Assembly: GCA_023138875.1 (NCBI GenBank) | Contig: JAGLOO010000015.1 | Span: forward strand, 1 to 64,000 | Source: Bacteroidales bacterium | Lineage (GTDB): Bacteria; Bacteroidota; Bacteroidia; Bacteroidales; GCA-2748055 | Reading direction: 5' to 3' | Length of the DNA: 64,000 nt | In this document: one piece after another, positions 45,338 to 54,559 of the stretch | Position numbering within the stretch: the stretch's first letter is position 1 | Layout of the letters: every line of letters starts with the position of its first letter | Made by a program: the position numbers and the translations under genes | Notes under the pieces: generated by a model | What the model was told of the DNA's origin: nothing | The model's database searches: none | What the model saw: only the letters and a program-made list of their open reading frames with translations

Positions 45338-46030
45338 TCAAATCATAGAACGCGTTCTTAAAGCACCTACTATGATGTCAAGAATTTCCCGAACTTCCAG
45401 TGTCATGCAGTTCAGTTTTATGTCAAACCTTGTATAGTCATTTCCTTTTCCCTGGTAATAATCCCGGAAATGAGACCTTTTTTTATCAATGCTCTGGGCA
45501 TAGTTTCGAGCATGATCAATGGTGAAATCATGCTTTTCTGCTACACGCAGGGCCCGCCACTCCAGCGGGGCTTCCAGGAAAAGGTGAAGGGACTTGGGAA
45601 TGTCCCTGGTAATGGCCACACCTCCCCTTCCAACGATAATGGCATTGCCCTCGTTGGCAAATTTTCGAATGACCTTGGCGATAGTGGTCCTGATCTTAAG
45701 GTCTGATTTATAGTAATCTTTGGAATGTGCCAGCAACAAATCTTCCAGAACGCCCCTGCTTTTGTAGTTAAATACGTGCTCGATCTGGATTGAATCGACC
45801 TCAAGTTCACGGGCTGATTCCAACATAATCTCCTTGCTGATCCAGCGCCAGGGATGCTCTTTGGCTTTGACTTTTTTCAGTGTATTAAGACGCTCTGTGA
45901 GGCTGGAGGCAATCTTTTTTGCCGGACAACCCACTTCCCTGGATATGGTCAAAACCGGACCGGGATAAATATTCCTGGCAGGTTCTTCTTTATACCAGTC
46001 ATCCAGATATTTTGATAGATCTACTTTCAT
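45338..46030 (-). CDS. Cytidylate kinase-like protein
   Basis: A P-loop kinase-like protein (AAA_26/cytidylate-kinase-2 type) of about 231 residues. I chose the ATG at 46030 because it follows TAAATTGAG-like promoter sequence and gives the normal N-terminus; a GTG at 46114 would add 28 poorly conserved residues. Motifs include LTISREVGCPAKKIA (glycine-rich loop in place of a classical P-loop) and IIVGRGGVAITRD. Members are linked to nucleotide metabolism but many are uncharacterised. It lies upstream of a helical lipoprotein gene and divergent to mdh. Confidence 0.78.
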   Translation of the reverse strand: MKVDLSKYLDDWYKEEPARNIYPGPVLTISREVGCPAKKIASSLTERLNTLKKVKAKEHPWRWISKEIMLESARELEVDSIQIEHVFNYKSRGVLEDLLLAHSKDYYKSDLKIRTTIAKVIRKFANEGNAIIVGRGGVAITRDIPKSLHLFLEAPLEWRALRVAEKHDFTIDHARNYAQSIDKKRSHFRDYYQGKGNDYTRFDIKLNCMTLEVREILDIIVGALRTRSMI

Positions 46031-46224
46031 ATTCGTTTCATCAACCGGGAGGGAGGTTAGGTTCAAGCTCAATTTAACATATTTAGGCCGCAATATCAAA
46101 TTATCACTCCCCACATGCTATATAACAACCCATGTCGCTATCCAGAATTTATTACATTTACTATACCCTATATATGATTAAACCTATTTCTATTATTCCA
46201 TGTTAACCTAAAAACCTTTGAGTT

Positions 46225-47169
46225 ATGAATAAGATTACAGTAATTGGTGCCGGAAATGTGGGTGCCACGTGCGCTAATGTTATTGCCCATAAGGACCTTG
46301 CAGCTGAGTTGGTACTTCTCGATGTGAAGGAAGGCCTGGCCGAAGGTAAAGCCCTGGATATATGGCAAACCTCTTCTATACAACACTTCAATACCCGGGT
46401 TACTGGTTCCACCAATGATTACCTGAAAACCAAGGGTTCCGGAATTATTGTGATCACCTCCGGCATTCCCCGCAAGCCGGGCATGTCGCGGGACGACCTC
46501 ATTAAAACCAATGCCAGTATTGTTAAAGAGGTCACTGAAAAAGCCATCAAGTATTCTCCGGATGCGATTATTATCGTGGTTTCTAATCCGCTTGATGTGA
46601 TGACCTATGCCGCCTTCCTGGCGGCCAATAAAGAACCACATAAGGTATTTGGTATGGCGGGTATCCTGGATACGGGGCGGTATAAGGCTTTTCTCGCCAA
46701 TGCCCTGGATGTATCTCCCTATGATATCCATGCCATGTTGCTTGGAGGACATGGTGACACCATGGTACCCTTACCCAGGTATACCTCTGTGAGTGGGATT
46801 CCTGTGACTGAGCTGCTTGGACCGGATGTCATCAATAGGATTGTTGAACGAACACGCAAGGGTGGTGGTGAATTGGTCAGCCTGATGGGAACATCGGCCT
46901 GGTATGCTCCGGGAGCAGCAGTTTCCCAGATGGTAGAGGCCATTGTGGATGACCAGAACAGGATCTTTCCGGTATGTGCTTACCTGAATGGAGAATATGG
47001 TTTGAAAAAGATCTACCTGGGAGTGCCTGTGAAGCTGGGAAAGAATGGAGTAGAGGGGATCATTGAGATCAGTCTGGATGCCGAGGAACGGAAGTTGCTC
47101 AGCTCCTCGGCCGAGAGTGTGAAAAAGGTAATGAAAGTACTGGATGACCTGAAATTGTTCGTGGACTAA
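46225..47169 (+). CDS. mdh: Malate dehydrogenase
   Basis: A 314-residue LDH-like malate dehydrogenase: NAD loop GAGNVGATCA (residues 7-16), LLDVKEG for NAD preference, substrate Arg in IPRKPGMSRDD and catalytic His in GGHGDTMVPL. It reversibly oxidises malate to oxaloacetate in the TCA cycle. It is followed by a strong intrinsic terminator at 47208-47248. The start is supported by a normal N-terminal strand immediately before the NAD loop. It diverges from the kinase-like gene. Confidence 0.97.
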   Translation: MNKITVIGAGNVGATCANVIAHKDLAAELVLLDVKEGLAEGKALDIWQTSSIQHFNTRVTGSTNDYLKTKGSGIIVITSGIPRKPGMSRDDLIKTNASIVKEVTEKAIKYSPDAIIIVVSNPLDVMTYAAFLAANKEPHKVFGMAGILDTGRYKAFLANALDVSPYDIHAMLLGGHGDTMVPLPRYTSVSGIPVTELLGPDVINRIVERTRKGGGELVSLMGTSAWYAPGAAVSQMVEAIVDDQNRIFPVCAYLNGEYGLKKIYLGVPVKLGKNGVEGIIEISLDAEERKLLSSSAESVKKVMKVLDDLKLFVD

Positions 47170-47207
47170 TACATAATACACAGGTTGTCAAACACATAAG
47201 GTTATTT

Positions 47208-47248
47208 AATTACGTAATTGGTTCCAGGATCAATTACGTAATTTTTTT
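47208..47248 (+). terminator. Intrinsic terminator after mdh
   Basis: A 13-bp perfect stem (AATTACGTAATTG with CAATTACGTAATT) encloses a 10-base loop and runs into seven T residues at 47242-47248. It separates mdh from secDF. Confidence 0.9.
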
Positions 47249-47281
47249 ATCTGTACCCTCCGAAGTGCAAAAAAATAGTGC

Positions 47282-47289
47282 TATATTTG
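47282..47289 (+). promoter_or_regulatory. Candidate -7 box for secDF
   Basis: TATATTTG matches TAnnTTTG and lies about 50 bases before the secDF ATG, just downstream of the mdh terminator. Confidence 0.5.
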
Positions 47290-47339
47290 CGGCCTATTCA
47301 AAAAAGACAATCAAGTAACTATTAATAAACAAGTTAAAA

Positions 47340-50300
47340 ATGCAAAATAAAGGTGCTATCAGGTTCTTTACGATTGTTCTGGCGATCGTCAGCGTTTACC
47401 AGCTTTTATTCACTGTTTTCGCACTGAAAATAGAAAAGGATGCCAGGAACCATGCGAACGGCGATGTTCGTATTGAGCGGTCGTATCTGGACTCCATGAA
47501 AGGAGAGGTGGTATACAACGTACTTTTTAGAAAGTATACTTACCAGGAGTGTAAAGAGAGAGAAATCAACCTGGGTCTCGACCTCAAGGGTGGAATGAAT
47601 GTGATCCTGGAAATCGCAGTCGAAGATATTATCCGTTCACTTGCTGCTCCACAATACCTGACCGATCCGGTATTTACTGAGACCATGTCGCTTGCAAAAC
47701 AGAAAAAGGCCAACAGTCAGAGTGATTTTGTGAATCTTTTTGCTGATGCATTCGAAGAGTTAAATCCCGGAGCACAGCTGGCACAGTTTTTTATGACACC
47801 CGAAACACGGGGCCAGATTGATTTTAACACCACCAATCATGATGTGGTTACTTTCCTGAAGGAAGAAGCTGACGATGCCATTGATAATTCTTACAATGTA
47901 CTGAGGAATCGAATCGACCGGTTCGGTGTTGTTCAGCTGAATATCCAGAAACTTGAACGGCAGGGCAGGATCCTGATTGAGTTACCTGGCGTGAAAGAGC
48001 CTGAAAGGGTTACAAAGTTGCTTACCGGAACCGCGAATCTTGAGTTCTGGACCACCTACCAGAGCGCAGAAGTTTGGAGGTACCTGGAAGAAGCCAACAA
48101 TACCCTGGCAGGTATATTACGGATGGAAGATGTGCTGGAGGAGAGCTCCAGTGCAACCGAACAGCCAGAAACCGAAACAACCGAAGAACCAACCGGGGAG
48201 TCCCTGCTTGATATTCCCGAGGAGGAACTGTTGCTGGATACAGCAGGCTTTGACCTGCTCACTGACCTGGATTCAACCCAGATATTTGATGACCAGGAAG
48301 CACAGTTTTATCGGGAGAATCCATTGATTGCAGTACTTACCCCTTACCTGGATAACCAGCGGAATTTTATCCCCGGATCAACAGTGGGTGTGGTTTTGCT
48401 CAAGGATACGGCCAAGGTGAATGCATATCTTTTTATTCCCCAGATCAGGCAGTTGTTTCCTTCCGACCTGAAATTTGCATGGCATTTCCAGCCTGATGGG
48501 GATGATCAACAGTTTGTCAGGCTCCACGCGTTGAAATCGACCCGCAATAACCTGCCTGCTATGGATGGTAAATATGTGACCGATGCAAGGGTGGGCACAG
48601 ATCCATATACGGGTGAGTTCAATGTGAGCATGAACATGAATTCTGAAGGAGCCAAGAAATGGGCCAACCTGACAAGGGAAAATGTGGGACAATCCATTGC
48701 CATTGTACTGGATGAAATGGTATATTCTGCTCCCAATGTAAGTGAAGAGATCAGGGGTGGAAGTTCTTCCATCACCGGAGGCTTTTCACAGGCTGAAGCG
48801 GATGACCTTGCCAATATCCTCAAATCAGGAAAAATGCCCGCACGTGCCCGCATCGAATCCAGCGAAGTAATTGGCCCCTCTCTTGGAGCCAAATCGGTGA
48901 AAGACGGATTTAACTCCTTCCTCATTGCGTTTGTGGTGGTGCTGGCTTACATGATCTTTTATTATAGCCGGAGGGCTGGTCTGGTTGCAGACATTGCCTT
49001 GGTGGCGAACATGTTCTTCCTTATCGGTGTGCTGGCTTCACTCCAGGCAGTCCTTACACTGCCGGGTATTGCGGGTATTATACTTACCATAGGTATGTCT
49101 GTGGATGCCAATGTGCTTATATATGAACGCATCAGGGAAGAATTGAATGCCGGAAAGAATCTGAAGGCTGCTATCAAGGATGGCTACAGGAATGCATACT
49201 CCGCCATATTCGATGCCCAGATTACCACATTCCTTACGGGATTGATCCTGTTCTTTTTCGGGACTGGCCCCATCAAAGGTTTTGCCACGACCCTGGTTAT
49301 CGGGATCCTGACTTCACTTTTCACTGCCATTATCCTGACAAGAATGATGTACGAGCGGATGCTTACCAAAGGCAGGGATATTACCTTTGATACCAGGATT
49401 ACCAGGAATGCCTTCAAGAACATGAACATCGATTTCATGAAGAAAAGGAGGGTGTTTTATGTCATTTCAGGTGTAATAATCCTGCTTGGAGCGGTTTCAC
49501 TGGCTACAAAAGGACTAAACCTTGGTGTGGACTTTACAGGTGGCCGGAATTACGTAGTCTCCTTTAAACAGGAGGTGGAAACCGAGGATGTGCAGAATAA
49601 CCTGGAAGTTGCTTTCGGAGAAGCTCCTATGGTGATTACCTATGGAACAAAAAATACGGTGAGGATTACCACCAAGTATCTGATTGACGATGATCGTCCT
49701 GAAGTAGATTCCATCATCGTGGCACAGATGTTTACCGGCCTTCAACCTTACCTGGATGATGATGTAACACTGGATGAATTTCTGAACGGACAGGAATATA
49801 TCCTCAGTTCCCACAAGGTGGGACCAACCATAGCCGATGATATTAAAAGGACAGCTGTGCTCGTGATCTTTGCATCCCTGGTCATCATCTTCCTGTATAT
49901 CCTTATGCGGTTCCGCAACTGGCAGTTTGGTCTGGGTGCACTTGCCGCCCTGCTGCATGATGTATTGATTGTCGTTGGGCTATTCTCCGTATTCCACGGG
50001 ATAATGCCCTTCTCCCTGGAGCTGGACCAATCTTTTATAGCGGCCATACTGATGGTGGTCGGTTATTCCATCAACGACACCGTGGTCGTGTTTGACCGGA
50101 TCAGGGAATTCGTGGGACTTCAGAAAAGGCGTGAACGCAGGGAGATCTTCAATACTGCGCTGAACAGTACCCTGAGCCGTACCTTCAGTACCTCGCTCAG
50201 TACCTTCTTTGTATTGCTGGCCATTTTCATTTTCGGCGGTGATGTGATCAGGGGCTTCGCTTTTGCATTGCTGCTGGGTGTGATAGTGGGTACCTACTCT

Positions 50301-50387
50301 TCGCTGTTCATTGCAACCCCGGTGGTGTATGATACCATCAAGAAAGAAGAAACCATCCGTGTCTTAAAGGGAATGGTAAGAAAATAG
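47340..50387 (+). CDS. secDF: SecDF protein-export subunit (fused)
   Basis: A 1015-residue fusion of SecD and SecF, as usual in Bacteroidetes. The SecD half starts with an N-terminal helix, has LGLDLKGGMNVILEI near residue 80 and contains a periplasmic P1 region with an acidic Glu/Thr-rich insert around 265-310. The SecF half (about 700 on) has LGVDFTGGRNYVVSF and GYSINDTVVVFDRIRE. The motor uses proton motive force to assist SecYEG translocation. Its 3' end precedes a terminator that lies inside the convergent response-regulator gene. Confidence 0.96.
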   Translation: MQNKGAIRFFTIVLAIVSVYQLLFTVFALKIEKDARNHANGDVRIERSYLDSMKGEVVYNVLFRKYTYQECKEREINLGLDLKGGMNVILEIAVEDIIRSLAAPQYLTDPVFTETMSLAKQKKANSQSDFVNLFADAFEELNPGAQLAQFFMTPETRGQIDFNTTNHDVVTFLKEEADDAIDNSYNVLRNRIDRFGVVQLNIQKLERQGRILIELPGVKEPERVTKLLTGTANLEFWTTYQSAEVWRYLEEANNTLAGILRMEDVLEESSSATEQPETETTEEPTGESLLDIPEEELLLDTAGFDLLTDLDSTQIFDDQEAQFYRENPLIAVLTPYLDNQRNFIPGSTVGVVLLKDTAKVNAYLFIPQIRQLFPSDLKFAWHFQPDGDDQQFVRLHALKSTRNNLPAMDGKYVTDARVGTDPYTGEFNVSMNMNSEGAKKWANLTRENVGQSIAIVLDEMVYSAPNVSEEIRGGSSSITGGFSQAEADDLANILKSGKMPARARIESSEVIGPSLGAKSVKDGFNSFLIAFVVVLAYMIFYYSRRAGLVADIALVANMFFLIGVLASLQAVLTLPGIAGIILTIGMSVDANVLIYERIREELNAGKNLKAAIKDGYRNAYSAIFDAQITTFLTGLILFFFGTGPIKGFATTLVIGILTSLFTAIILTRMMYERMLTKGRDITFDTRITRNAFKNMNIDFMKKRRVFYVISGVIILLGAVSLATKGLNLGVDFTGGRNYVVSFKQEVETEDVQNNLEVAFGEAPMVITYGTKNTVRITTKYLIDDDRPEVDSIIVAQMFTGLQPYLDDDVTLDEFLNGQEYILSSHKVGPTIADDIKRTAVLVIFASLVIIFLYILMRFRNWQFGLGALAALLHDVLIVVGLFSVFHGIMPFSLELDQSFIAAILMVVGYSINDTVVVFDRIREFVGLQKRRERREIFNTALNSTLSRTFSTSLSTFFVLLAIFIFGGDVIRGFAFALLLGVIVGTYSSLFIATPVVYDTIKKEETIRVLKGMVRK

Positions 50388-50400
50388 CGGTCCAACAGAC

Positions 50401-51084
50401 TTATTCAGGGGTGTGGGAAGCAACCTTTAAAATGAATCCCACACCCCTTTTTGTTTCCAGGGAGATGGTGGGTTCCGATTGAAGATACTTCCTCAGTCTT
50501 GAAATGAATACATCCATGGAGCGGCCCAGGAAATAGTCGTTCTTACCCCAGAGATCTTTCAGGATCTGCTCCCGCTTCAGCACGGTATTCTGATTTTCAA
50601 TCAGGTACCTGAGCAATTCAGATTCCCTCGGGGTCAGGTTAAAACTGTTTTCCCCATCCTCAACAACCAGTTCATTGAACCTGATATGGAGGCATCCAAG
50701 CCTTGTGGAGGCCAGGTCCTTTTTTCCGGACCGCTTCAGGATGTTATGTAGTCGCAGAACCAGTTCTTCGGCCTCAAAGGGTTTGGTAATGTAGTCATCA
50801 GCCCCGATCTTCAGTCCTCTCAGCCGGTCTTCTTTCTGGTTTTTAGCAGTCAGAAAAACAATGGGCATTTCCTGGTCCAGGGCACGGATCTCTCCAGCCA
50901 GCGTGTACCCATCCATTACAGGCATCATCACATCAAGGATACAGAGGTCGATGTGATGGTTATTAAATACCTCCAACCCATGTTTTCCATGGTTGGCAGT
51001 GTAGACCCTGAATCCCGATAACTCCAGGTATTGGGCCAGAACCTTTTGAAGATCGATATCGTCTTCAACCAATAATAAGTCCAT
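50401..51084 (-). CDS. OmpR-family response regulator
   Basis: I use the ATG at 51084 (228 residues), which places MDLLLVEDD at the start of the receiver domain; an upstream start at 51156 would prepend 24 unrelated residues. Phosphoacceptor Asp51 is in CILDVMMPVMDGY and the Lys in DYITKPFE; the C-terminal winged helix follows (LTPRESELLRYL, RLRKYLQSE). It overlaps the histidine kinase gene by 20 bases and is cotranscribed with it. TTAAC repeats at 52459-52485 are candidate binding sites. The last codons contain the terminator that serves secDF. Confidence 0.93.
   Translation of the reverse strand: MDLLLVEDDIDLQKVLAQYLELSGFRVYTANHGKHGLEVFNNHHIDLCILDVMMPVMDGYTLAGEIRALDQEMPIVFLTAKNQKEDRLRGLKIGADDYITKPFEAEELVLRLHNILKRSGKKDLASTRLGCLHIRFNELVVEDGENSFNLTPRESELLRYLIENQNTVLKREQILKDLWGKNDYFLGRSMDVFISRLRKYLQSEPTISLETKRGVGFILKVASHTPE
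50407..50452 (+). terminator. Intrinsic terminator of secDF inside the response-regulator gene
   Basis: AGGGGTGTGGGA at 50407-50418 pairs perfectly with TCCCACACCCCT at 50437-50448 (12 bp, 18-base loop), followed by T residues to 50452. It lies 20 bases beyond the secDF stop and within the last codons of the convergent gene. Confidence 0.82.
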
Positions 51085-52417
51085 TTTCGATCGGTATTTT
51101 AATATTAAACTGTGCGCCTTTTCCAGGATTGCTATGGACGGTGATTGTTCCCTCATGGGCTTCCACGATCTGTTTTACATAAAAGAGCCCCAATCCAAGG
51201 CCTTTGATCACCCTTTGCTTTGATTCCTGTCCCCGGTAAAACTTTTCAAAAATATGTTTCAGCTCCTCCTTCTTTATCCCGGGACCATTGTCTGTTACCG
51301 AAATAGATAAAAATCCGGTTTTATCGTTCACATTTACAGTGATCCTGCATGGACTCCTGCCATATTTCACTGCATTGGAGAGCAGGTTATTGATCACAGT
51401 CGACATGTGAACCCGGTCCAGCAAAAGTGTTTCAACCTGTATCTCTACCTGCAGGTCAAGGACCGGCGATGCATTGCCCTGCTCAAGGCTAAAAGCATCC
51501 ACCAGTTCCCGGATCCATCCTTCTATATGGATATGCTCCGGCTTGAGTTTTACCTGGTCCTTTTCCCAGATATTGATATCCAGGATGCGGTCGATCAGTT
51601 CCGACAGGTGCCGGTTCTGTCTTTTGATCAGTTTGGATAGCTCCTCCACTTTCTCCTCCTGCTGTATGATGGAACGGTTGCCCAGTGAGCTGGAAGCCAC
51701 TGATATGGTGGAGAGCGGGGTTTTCAATTCGTGGGTCATGTTGTTGATGAAATCGGTTTTCATATCCGACAACCGCTTTTGCAGCAACATGTTCCTCAGG
51801 GTGATATAAAAGACCGTGAACACCAGGAGCAGAGTAAGGATGGCTAGTGCCAGGATTAACCACATTTCATTGAGAATAAGCCTGGACCGGTTTGTGAAGT
51901 TGATATATATATCGTATGAAATGCGAAAGAAATTGCGTTCATGATTGTAGGAACCAGCCAGCAGTGCCTCATCAGGGGCAACTGGCAAAGGAATAGTGTC
52001 GGGATACACCTGTTGCTCAAATCCCATATCCAGCAGGAAGAGTTCGTTTATCTGCAAATAGTAAGTGAACACCGGATCTTCTCCGGCTTTGCGAATGTGG
52101 TCTCTGAGAAAGATTTCGGGATCCCGATAGTTCATAAGGATTTCCTGGAAAGATTGTGCGGGGGATCTATCAAGTGTATCCGGATCGGAAAAGAGATAAT
52201 CCACCGCCAGGTTATCCAGTACGTAAAGCACCGAATCAAGACCAAATTTGAAATCCTGATTATTGAAGGCGATCATTCCATCTTTCACCAGTCCGCCAAA
52301 TTTGGTATCAAACTGATCCTTTTTGGTCCGGTAGGTTTCAGTAATAAATATGTATTGTACAGCAATAAGCACCAGCAGTGCCAGGGCAGATAACCATATG
52401 AGGAATTGGCTTTTCAT
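51065..52417 (-). CDS. Sensor histidine kinase
   Basis: I use the ATG at 52417 (450 residues); a GTG nine bases upstream is an alternative. Two membrane helices (about 3-24 and 183-205) flank a periplasmic sensor domain of about 160 residues without recognisable motifs. H-box NNMTHELKTPLST (His about 229), N-box NNLLSNAVKYG and G-boxes DNGPGI and GLGLGLFYVKQ are intact, so autophosphorylation should work. No HAMP domain is evident. The pair resembles the Bacteroides RprX/RprY system. The signal is unknown. Confidence 0.92.
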   Translation of the reverse strand: MKSQFLIWLSALALLVLIAVQYIFITETYRTKKDQFDTKFGGLVKDGMIAFNNQDFKFGLDSVLYVLDNLAVDYLFSDPDTLDRSPAQSFQEILMNYRDPEIFLRDHIRKAGEDPVFTYYLQINELFLLDMGFEQQVYPDTIPLPVAPDEALLAGSYNHERNFFRISYDIYINFTNRSRLILNEMWLILALAILTLLLVFTVFYITLRNMLLQKRLSDMKTDFINNMTHELKTPLSTISVASSSLGNRSIIQQEEKVEELSKLIKRQNRHLSELIDRILDINIWEKDQVKLKPEHIHIEGWIRELVDAFSLEQGNASPVLDLQVEIQVETLLLDRVHMSTVINNLLSNAVKYGRSPCRITVNVNDKTGFLSISVTDNGPGIKKEELKHIFEKFYRGQESKQRVIKGLGLGLFYVKQIVEAHEGTITVHSNPGKGAQFNIKIPIENGLIIG

Positions 52418-52458
52418 CCGGATCACTTCTGAAGCTAAGATAATACCTTTCTATACCG

Positions 52459-52485
52459 TTAACCAACCATTAACACTGCATTAAC
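52459..52485. promoter_or_regulatory. Three TTAAC repeats at 11-bp spacing
   Basis: TTAAC occurs at 52459-52463, 52470-52474 and 52481-52485, each 11 bp apart, in the divergent region between the kinase gene and the secreted coiled-coil gene at 52553. Direct repeats at this spacing are typical sites for OmpR-family regulators, so the regulator encoded next door is the obvious candidate. They lie upstream of a possible -7 box (TATTTTTA at 52508-52515) for the plus-strand gene. Confidence 0.55.
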
Positions 52486-52552
52486 TATGTTGCACGGTTG
52501 ATCGCCCTATTTTTACTGAAGACAATTATCGTTGAACTAAAATCATACGAAT

Positions 52553-53188
52553 ATGAATACCATAAAGTCATACAGGTATCTACTTCTGACATTATTGCTT
52601 CTCCTGGCCGGTTCTGTTGTAATGGCGCAGGATGAGGAGGGTGAACGGGAGAGGCAGAAAGCGATGCAGGCAAAGGAGATGAAAATGAGAAAAGAGATGC
52701 TGGAAGAGCAGAAGGAGAAAATGGAAGACATGGAACGGCAGCATGCCGACCAGGTCAGGATTATAGAGCGTCAGGCGCATGAATCTTCCAGGGCCAGGTC
52801 CCCGGTACGGAGCAGTAGAGCTTATCCGGAAGGAAATTACTTATTAGGACCCTATGGTCAGGGGAACCAATCACAGTTAACCCTCAGAAAAACTTTCAGG
52901 GAAACCACAAGCACCTCCAAAGGGGAGTTTGAGGTGGAACCGGATATTCGCCACTTCAGGTGCATGATCAGCGGTTCTGTAAGGTCCGGTGAGATCTTTA
53001 TTGGGATTGAATATCCCAATGGAAAAACATTCAAGGAACTGGTCATCAACAGCTCGGCCGACATTAATTTCAGCCAGTCCGTTTCAATCAAGGAAGGAGA
53101 AGAAAAGAAATATACCGGTACCTGGAACTATGTGATCAAAGCAGATAAAGCCGAAGGCAATTACATGGTGCAGATTCAAACGAATTAA
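52553..53188 (+). CDS. Secreted coiled-coil protein, unknown function
   Basis: A 211-residue protein with a signal peptide (SVVMAQ), a strongly charged coiled-coil region (EMKMRKEMLEEQKEKMEDME) around residues 35-80, and a C-terminal beta-rich domain (residues 110-210: SGSVRSGEIFIGIEYPNGK, then YVIKADKAEGNYMVQI). I do not recognise a family. It faces away from the two-component genes, with TTAAC repeats between them, and may be their main target. A terminator follows at 53223. Confidence 0.65.
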   Translation: MNTIKSYRYLLLTLLLLLAGSVVMAQDEEGERERQKAMQAKEMKMRKEMLEEQKEKMEDMERQHADQVRIIERQAHESSRARSPVRSSRAYPEGNYLLGPYGQGNQSQLTLRKTFRETTSTSKGEFEVEPDIRHFRCMISGSVRSGEIFIGIEYPNGKTFKELVINSSADINFSQSVSIKEGEEKKYTGTWNYVIKADKAEGNYMVQIQTN

Positions 53189-53222
53189 AGCTCCCCATTT
53201 CCTTATAACCAAAAGCATTCAA

Positions 53223-53255
53223 GGCCACCTCCAGTCTAACGGGGTGGCCATTTTT
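53223..53255 (+). terminator. Intrinsic terminator after the coiled-coil gene
   Basis: GGCCACC at 53223-53229 pairs with GGTGGCC at 53243-53249, extended by CC/GG across a one-base bulge, and is followed by ATTTTT. It separates the coiled-coil gene from tatA. Confidence 0.8.
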
Positions 53256-53268
53256 ATGAGGGAATTGT

Positions 53269-53276
53269 TATCTTTG
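53269..53276 (+). promoter_or_regulatory. Candidate -7 box for tatA
   Basis: TATCTTTG matches TAnnTTTG and lies 17 bases before the tatA ATG. The -33 region is taken up by the preceding terminator. Confidence 0.55.
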
Positions 53277-53293
53277 CGTAAATCAAAGCAAGG

Positions 53294-53599
53294 ATGTTTG
53301 GGATATTGTTATTTATCAGCGGGCAGGAAATTATATTTGCTTTATTGATTGCATTGCTGCTTTTTGGCTCCAAGGAGATACCCAAGCTTGCCAGAACCTT
53401 TGGCAAGGGTATGAAAGAATTCAAAAAAGCCACGGATGATATCAAGAGGGAATTTGAAAACAGCACTCCCGAGGTCATGGATGACTTTAAAGAGATTAAA
53501 GATAATCTTACTAAAGAAGCCAATGTGATCAAAAAGAATCTCACCAAGGATGCTGATGATATTGTGAAGGGTGTGAAGAAAAACCTGGACGTCGATTAA
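53294..53599 (+). CDS. tatA: Twin-arginine translocase subunit TatA/TatB
   Basis: A 101-residue protein with one N-terminal helix, the FGSKEIPKLARTFGKGMKEF hinge and amphipathic helix typical of TatA/TatB, and a lysine-rich charged tail. It forms part of the Tat pore for folded proteins. Two Tat-type signals occur in this window (TldD, 30790-32316; aldo/keto reductase, 33959-34876). No tatC is in the window. The next gene starts 18 bases later on the same strand. Confidence 0.9.
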   Translation: MFGILLFISGQEIIFALLIALLLFGSKEIPKLARTFGKGMKEFKKATDDIKREFENSTPEVMDDFKEIKDNLTKEANVIKKNLTKDADDIVKGVKKNLDVD

Positions 53600-53617
53600 G
53601 CCCCTGCTCCAGTACCC

Positions 53618-54553
53618 ATGGTAAAGGTTTACCTTTTATTGCTCACCGGACTCCTGCTGCTATTTGTCAGCGGGAAATATCTGGTAGAAAGCAGTGTGGC
53701 CATTTCACGCCTGCTGCGGATCCCCACCATGATCATCGGATTGACAGTGGTTGCGTTCGGTACTTCAGCTCCCGAACTATTGGTCAGTCTTCAGGCAGCC
53801 TTCAGGGGGTTCCCCGAGATCGCCATGGGCAATGTGGTGGGAAGCAACATCTCCAATATCTTACTGGTGCTGGCCATCACAGCCATTATTTTCCCTATTC
53901 CTGTACCTGAGAAATCTGTGAAACGTGACTGGCCTGTGATGATGTTTGTCTCGCTCCTGTTGTTTGCTTTTACTCTGAATGGATGGCTGACACGCCTGGA
54001 GGGGATCATGCTTGTGGCTCTTCTTATGGCCTATATCGTGTATACAGTTATTCAGGCCAGGGGCATGAAGGAAACTACAGAGATCAAATCGGAGCAGAGT
54101 TCTATGCGCTGGTGGGTAGCTGGAGGAATGTTTTTAGTTTCATGTGCAGGCCTGGCTTTCGGAGCACATCTTCTGGTGAGTAATGCAGCAGTCATTGCTG
54201 AAGACCTGGGCATTTCCAAACGGGTGATATCCATCACCATAATAGCTGTGGGGACCAGTATTCCCGAACTGGCTACGAGTGTAATTGCTGCCATGAAGAA
54301 AGAAACTGATATTTCGATAGGGAATATCATTGGTTCCAATATCATGAACATCATTTCAGTGCTTGGATTTACAAGCATTGTTGGACCTATCCAGGTGGAT
54401 CGTGAGATCGCACGGTTCGATATTCCCTGGATGCTTGCAACCTCTCTGTTGTTGTTGCTACTTATGCTACCTGCAGTCCGTTCGCGAATTACCAGGTGGG
54501 AAGGGATCCTTATGATTTCTATCTATCTGTTGTATATTTACCTGATATTTTAA
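53618..54553 (+). CDS. Calcium/sodium antiporter (CaCA family)
   Basis: A 311-residue membrane exchanger with two inverted alpha repeats: GNVVGSNISNILLVL and GNIIGSNIMNIISVLG, plus TSAPELLVSL and TSIPELATSV before them. Ten hydrophobic segments are plausible. It resembles YrbG-type Na+/Ca2+ exchangers. It lies between tatA and an ABC ATPase gene, with a seven-base gap to the latter, so the three may be cotranscribed. Ion specificity is inferred from the family. Confidence 0.94.
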   Translation: MVKVYLLLLTGLLLLFVSGKYLVESSVAISRLLRIPTMIIGLTVVAFGTSAPELLVSLQAAFRGFPEIAMGNVVGSNISNILLVLAITAIIFPIPVPEKSVKRDWPVMMFVSLLLFAFTLNGWLTRLEGIMLVALLMAYIVYTVIQARGMKETTEIKSEQSSMRWWVAGGMFLVSCAGLAFGAHLLVSNAAVIAEDLGISKRVISITIIAVGTSIPELATSVIAAMKKETDISIGNIIGSNIMNIISVLGFTSIVGPIQVDREIARFDIPWMLATSLLLLLLMLPAVRSRITRWEGILMISIYLLYIYLIF

Positions 54554-54559
54554 GGGAAA

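Noticed and set aside
52440-52500. A TTAAC-repeat stem as a terminator for the kinase
   Set aside because: The words are direct repeats, not an inverted stem, and no T run follows on either strand.
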